A stretch of DNA of 64,000 nucleotides. Source: Bradyrhizobium sp. LLZ17. GTDB taxonomy: Bacteria > Pseudomonadota > Alphaproteobacteria > Rhizobiales > Xanthobacteraceae. The notes under the pieces were generated by a model. It saw only the letters and a list, made by a program, of their open reading frames with translations. It ran no database searches and was not told the DNA's origin. The stretch spans positions 1,922,001 through 1,986,000 of the forward strand of contig NZ_CP165734.1 of assembly GCF_041200145.1 (NCBI RefSeq), in the 5' to 3' direction. How positions within the stretch are numbered: position 1 is the stretch's first letter; the number at the start of each line of letters is the position of its first letter. A program made the position numbers and the translations under genes. This document shows, one piece after another, positions 62,812-64,000 of this stretch.

Positions 62812-63497
62812 AGGCGCCGATCCACCATCCAGCCGACGCCACGCACGTTGCGGATCGCATCGGTGCCGAGCTTCTTGCGCACCGCATGGATTAGGAATTC
62901 GATCGCGTTGCTCGCAACCTCCTCGTTCCAGCCATAGATCTGCCGTTCGAGCTCGCCCCGCGACAGGATCGCACCTGGGCGCGACAACAGCGCCTGGAGC
63001 AGTGCAAATTCGCGAGCGGTGAGCACCGCGGATTTCGTGAGATACGTGGCCTTCCGGCTCGCAGGGTCCAGGTTGAGCGTTCCATTGCCGAGCTGCGCCG
63101 GCGAGCCGCTGGCCTCGCGGCGGGTGACCGCACGCATCCGCGCCAGCAGTTCGCGGATCTCAAACGGCTTGACGAGATAATCGTCGGCACCGAGGTCGAG
63201 TCCCTCGATCCGGTCGTCGATCCCATCGCGCGCGGTCACAATGATGACGGGAAGCTTGCGGCCGCCCGCGCGCAACCGCCGCAAAATGTCCCGGCCGTCC
63301 ATATTCGGCAGGCCAAGATCGAGCAGCAGCACCTCATAGGCCTCGCTCGCGGCTGCAAGCAGCGCGGCCTCGCCGTCCCTGACCCAATCGACGGCATAAG
63401 CGGCGTCCTTCAGCGCCTGCTCGACGGCGGCCCCGACCATCCTGTCGTCCTCGATCAGCAGAACACGCAAAACCCGATCCTCAAAGTTCCCGGCCAT
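62808..63497 (-). CDS. OmpR-family response regulator (QseB/PmrA-like)
   Basis: 229 residues. Receiver domain: LRVLLIEDDRMVGAAVEQAL, phospho-acceptor Asp60 in VLLLDLGLPNMDGRD, Thr/Ser and Lys switch residues in VIIVTARDG and DDYLVKPFEIREL. A C-terminal winged-helix domain: LTAREFALLQALLSRPGAILSRGELERQIYGWNEEVASNAIEFLIHAVRKKLG and NVRGVGWMV. The organisation and partner kinase are of the QseBC/PmrAB group. Upstream (63498-63691) are two direct-repeat boxes in opposite orientation that fit its binding style. They may control itself and the divergent membrane protein gene. Confidence 0.93.
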   Translation of the reverse strand: MAGNFEDRVLRVLLIEDDRMVGAAVEQALKDAAYAVDWVRDGEAALLAAASEAYEVLLLDLGLPNMDGRDILRRLRAGGRKLPVIIVTARDGIDDRIEGLDLGADDYLVKPFEIRELLARMRAVTRREASGSPAQLGNGTLNLDPASRKATYLTKSAVLTAREFALLQALLSRPGAILSRGELERQIYGWNEEVASNAIEFLIHAVRKKLGTDAIRNVRGVGWMVDRRL

Positions 63498-63524
63498 TCG
63501 GCCCTCAAATCATGACCCTTCCGA

Positions 63525-63542
63525 CTTAGCCCGGAGTTAGGG
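63525..63542 (+). promoter_or_regulatory. Direct-repeat box CTTAG-N6-TTAGG, PmrA/QseB style (box 1)
   Basis: Two TTAG half-sites (63526-63529, 63537-63540) spaced exactly 11 bp apart, as in PmrA/QseB-type boxes (CTTAA-N6-CTTAA). It lies 28 nt upstream of the response regulator ATG. Box 2 at 63592-63609 is the same kind in the opposite orientation. Confidence 0.65.
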
Positions 63543-63591
63543 AGCCTCAGCGGGCCCGAATTGCGGCGAAGGCCGCCCTGCGCCGAAAAAT

Positions 63592-63609
63592 CCCTAAGCC
63601 GGGCCTAAG
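63592..63609 (-). promoter_or_regulatory. Direct-repeat box CTTAG-N6-CTTAGGG, PmrA/QseB style (box 2)
   Basis: Read on the minus strand, two TTAG half-sites (63608-63605 and 63597-63594) are 11 bp apart. It is close in sequence to the inverse of box 1 and lies between the regulator gene and the divergent membrane-protein gene (start 63692), so it may control the latter. Confidence 0.6.
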
Positions 63610-63691
63610 TTGCCTGCACCACAGTCCGGCATCGCTTCGGCTTTGGGAGATTTTGGGCGTGTCGCAATATTCGGTCTATGGCGCAAGACAG

Positions 63692-64000
63692 ATGCTGAAC
63701 AAGGTTCCGGAGGTCACCGCGATCTTCTGGGCCATTAAGATTCTCTCGACGACGGTCGGCGAGACCGGCGCCGACTATCTTGCGGTGCATGTCGGCCTCG
63801 GCGCCAGCCTGACGGCCATCTGCATGAGCGCCCTGCTGGTTGCCGCGCTGCTCATGCAACTGAGCCGCCGCGCCTATGTGCCCTGGATCTACTGGCTCAC
63901 CGTCATCCTCGTCAGCATCGTCGGCACGCAGCTCACTGATCTCCTCACCGACAAACTCGAGATCAGCCTCTATGTCAGTACCGCCGCGTTCGCCTGCGCG
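63692..64000 (+). CDS. COG4705-like multi-pass membrane protein, N-terminal part
   Basis: From ATG 63692 (an in-frame GTG is at 63659), the frame stays open to the window end. The product begins MLNKVPEVTAIFWAIKILST and continues TVGETGADYLAVHVGLG, the beginning of a family of membrane proteins of unknown function. Hydrophobic helices follow (LTAICMSALLVAALLMQLS, VPWIYWLTVILVSIVGTQL). The gene is divergent from the two-component system, and its upstream region carries box 2, so it may be a target of that system. The C-terminal half lies outside the window. Confidence 0.8.
   Translation, partial: MLNKVPEVTAIFWAIKILSTTVGETGADYLAVHVGLGASLTAICMSALLVAALLMQLSRRAYVPWIYWLTVILVSIVGTQLTDLLTDKLEISLYVSTAAFACA

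Noticed and set aside
1..64000. CRISPR arrays, prophage or insertion sequence
   Set aside because: No regularly spaced repeats, integrase, transposase or terminal inverted repeats with target duplications were seen. The repeats present are short intergenic palindromes.
1..64000. tRNA or rRNA genes
   Set aside because: No T-loop/CCA-type or rRNA-like sequence was noticed by eye; a tRNA scan would be needed to be certain.

Overview
This is a GC-rich window with dense genes and no rRNA or tRNA that I could see. It looks like chromosome from an alphaproteobacterium close to Bradyrhizobium. The reasons are the very-long-chain fatty acid (VLCFA) lipid A cluster (acpXL-type ACP to lpxXL), short-form phosphatidylserine decarboxylase, a class II DAHP synthase, tandem Kup transporters, a DUF2865 protein, and many rhizobial-type intergenic palindromic repeats.

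Layout. 0-4.3 kb: a catabolic and uptake island with a DctA-type symporter, two LigI-like amidohydrolases (one frameshifted), a TetR repressor and a divergent tripartite tricarboxylate (TctC) binding protein around a perfect palindrome. 4.3-9.5 kb: MscS channel, DUF763 protein, three tiny hydrophilic genes with their own terminator, a P450 and a small coiled-coil protein. 9.7-24.4 kb: a nicotinate catabolism locus. Its parts are a molybdenum/cytochrome nicotinate dehydrogenase (nicAB), 6-hydroxynicotinate reductase, a UPF0280 (ApbE-like) protein, a DUF1185 protein, a complete branched-chain-type ABC importer, a MarR regulator, enamidase, and a divergent ferredoxin-NADP reductase. Related GTATAC/TTTGT palindromes sit in its two divergent control regions. 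24.4-25.4 kb: an extradiol dioxygenase behind a palindrome almost identical to the TetR one.

25.8-31 kb: HerA-like ATPase, AhpD-like protein with a clear terminator, hypothetical proteins and a ParB-like nuclease. 31.2-35.5 kb: VLCFA lipid A operon. 35.6-42.4 kb: polyamine binding protein, aminotransferase, rhodanese, two Kup transporters. 42.6-44.2 kb: motAB. 44.4-54.8 kb: short-chain dehydrogenase, RraA-like protein, phosphatidylethanolamine synthesis (psd-pssA), Atm1-type ABC exporter, LOG protein, glyoxalase-fold protein, cimA, GNAT, cysS. 55-64 kb: secreted proteins, nadE, dgkA, class II DAHP synthase, alpha/beta hydrolase, a two-component system with two PmrA-like boxes, and the start of a COG4705-type membrane protein.

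The best candidate for an under-described system is the nicotinate locus. It joins an aerobic Pseudomonas-type front end (NicAB, electrons to cytochromes) to the reductive 6-hydroxynicotinate reductase/enamidase route known from anaerobic Eubacterium barkeri. It also carries its own candidate electron source (FNR), flavin-maturation candidate (UPF0280), importer and regulator.

Caution: eight genes carry single-base frameshifts, mostly in homopolymers or short repeats, which is more like assembly error than gene decay. Functions are inferred from recognisable motifs without database searches.
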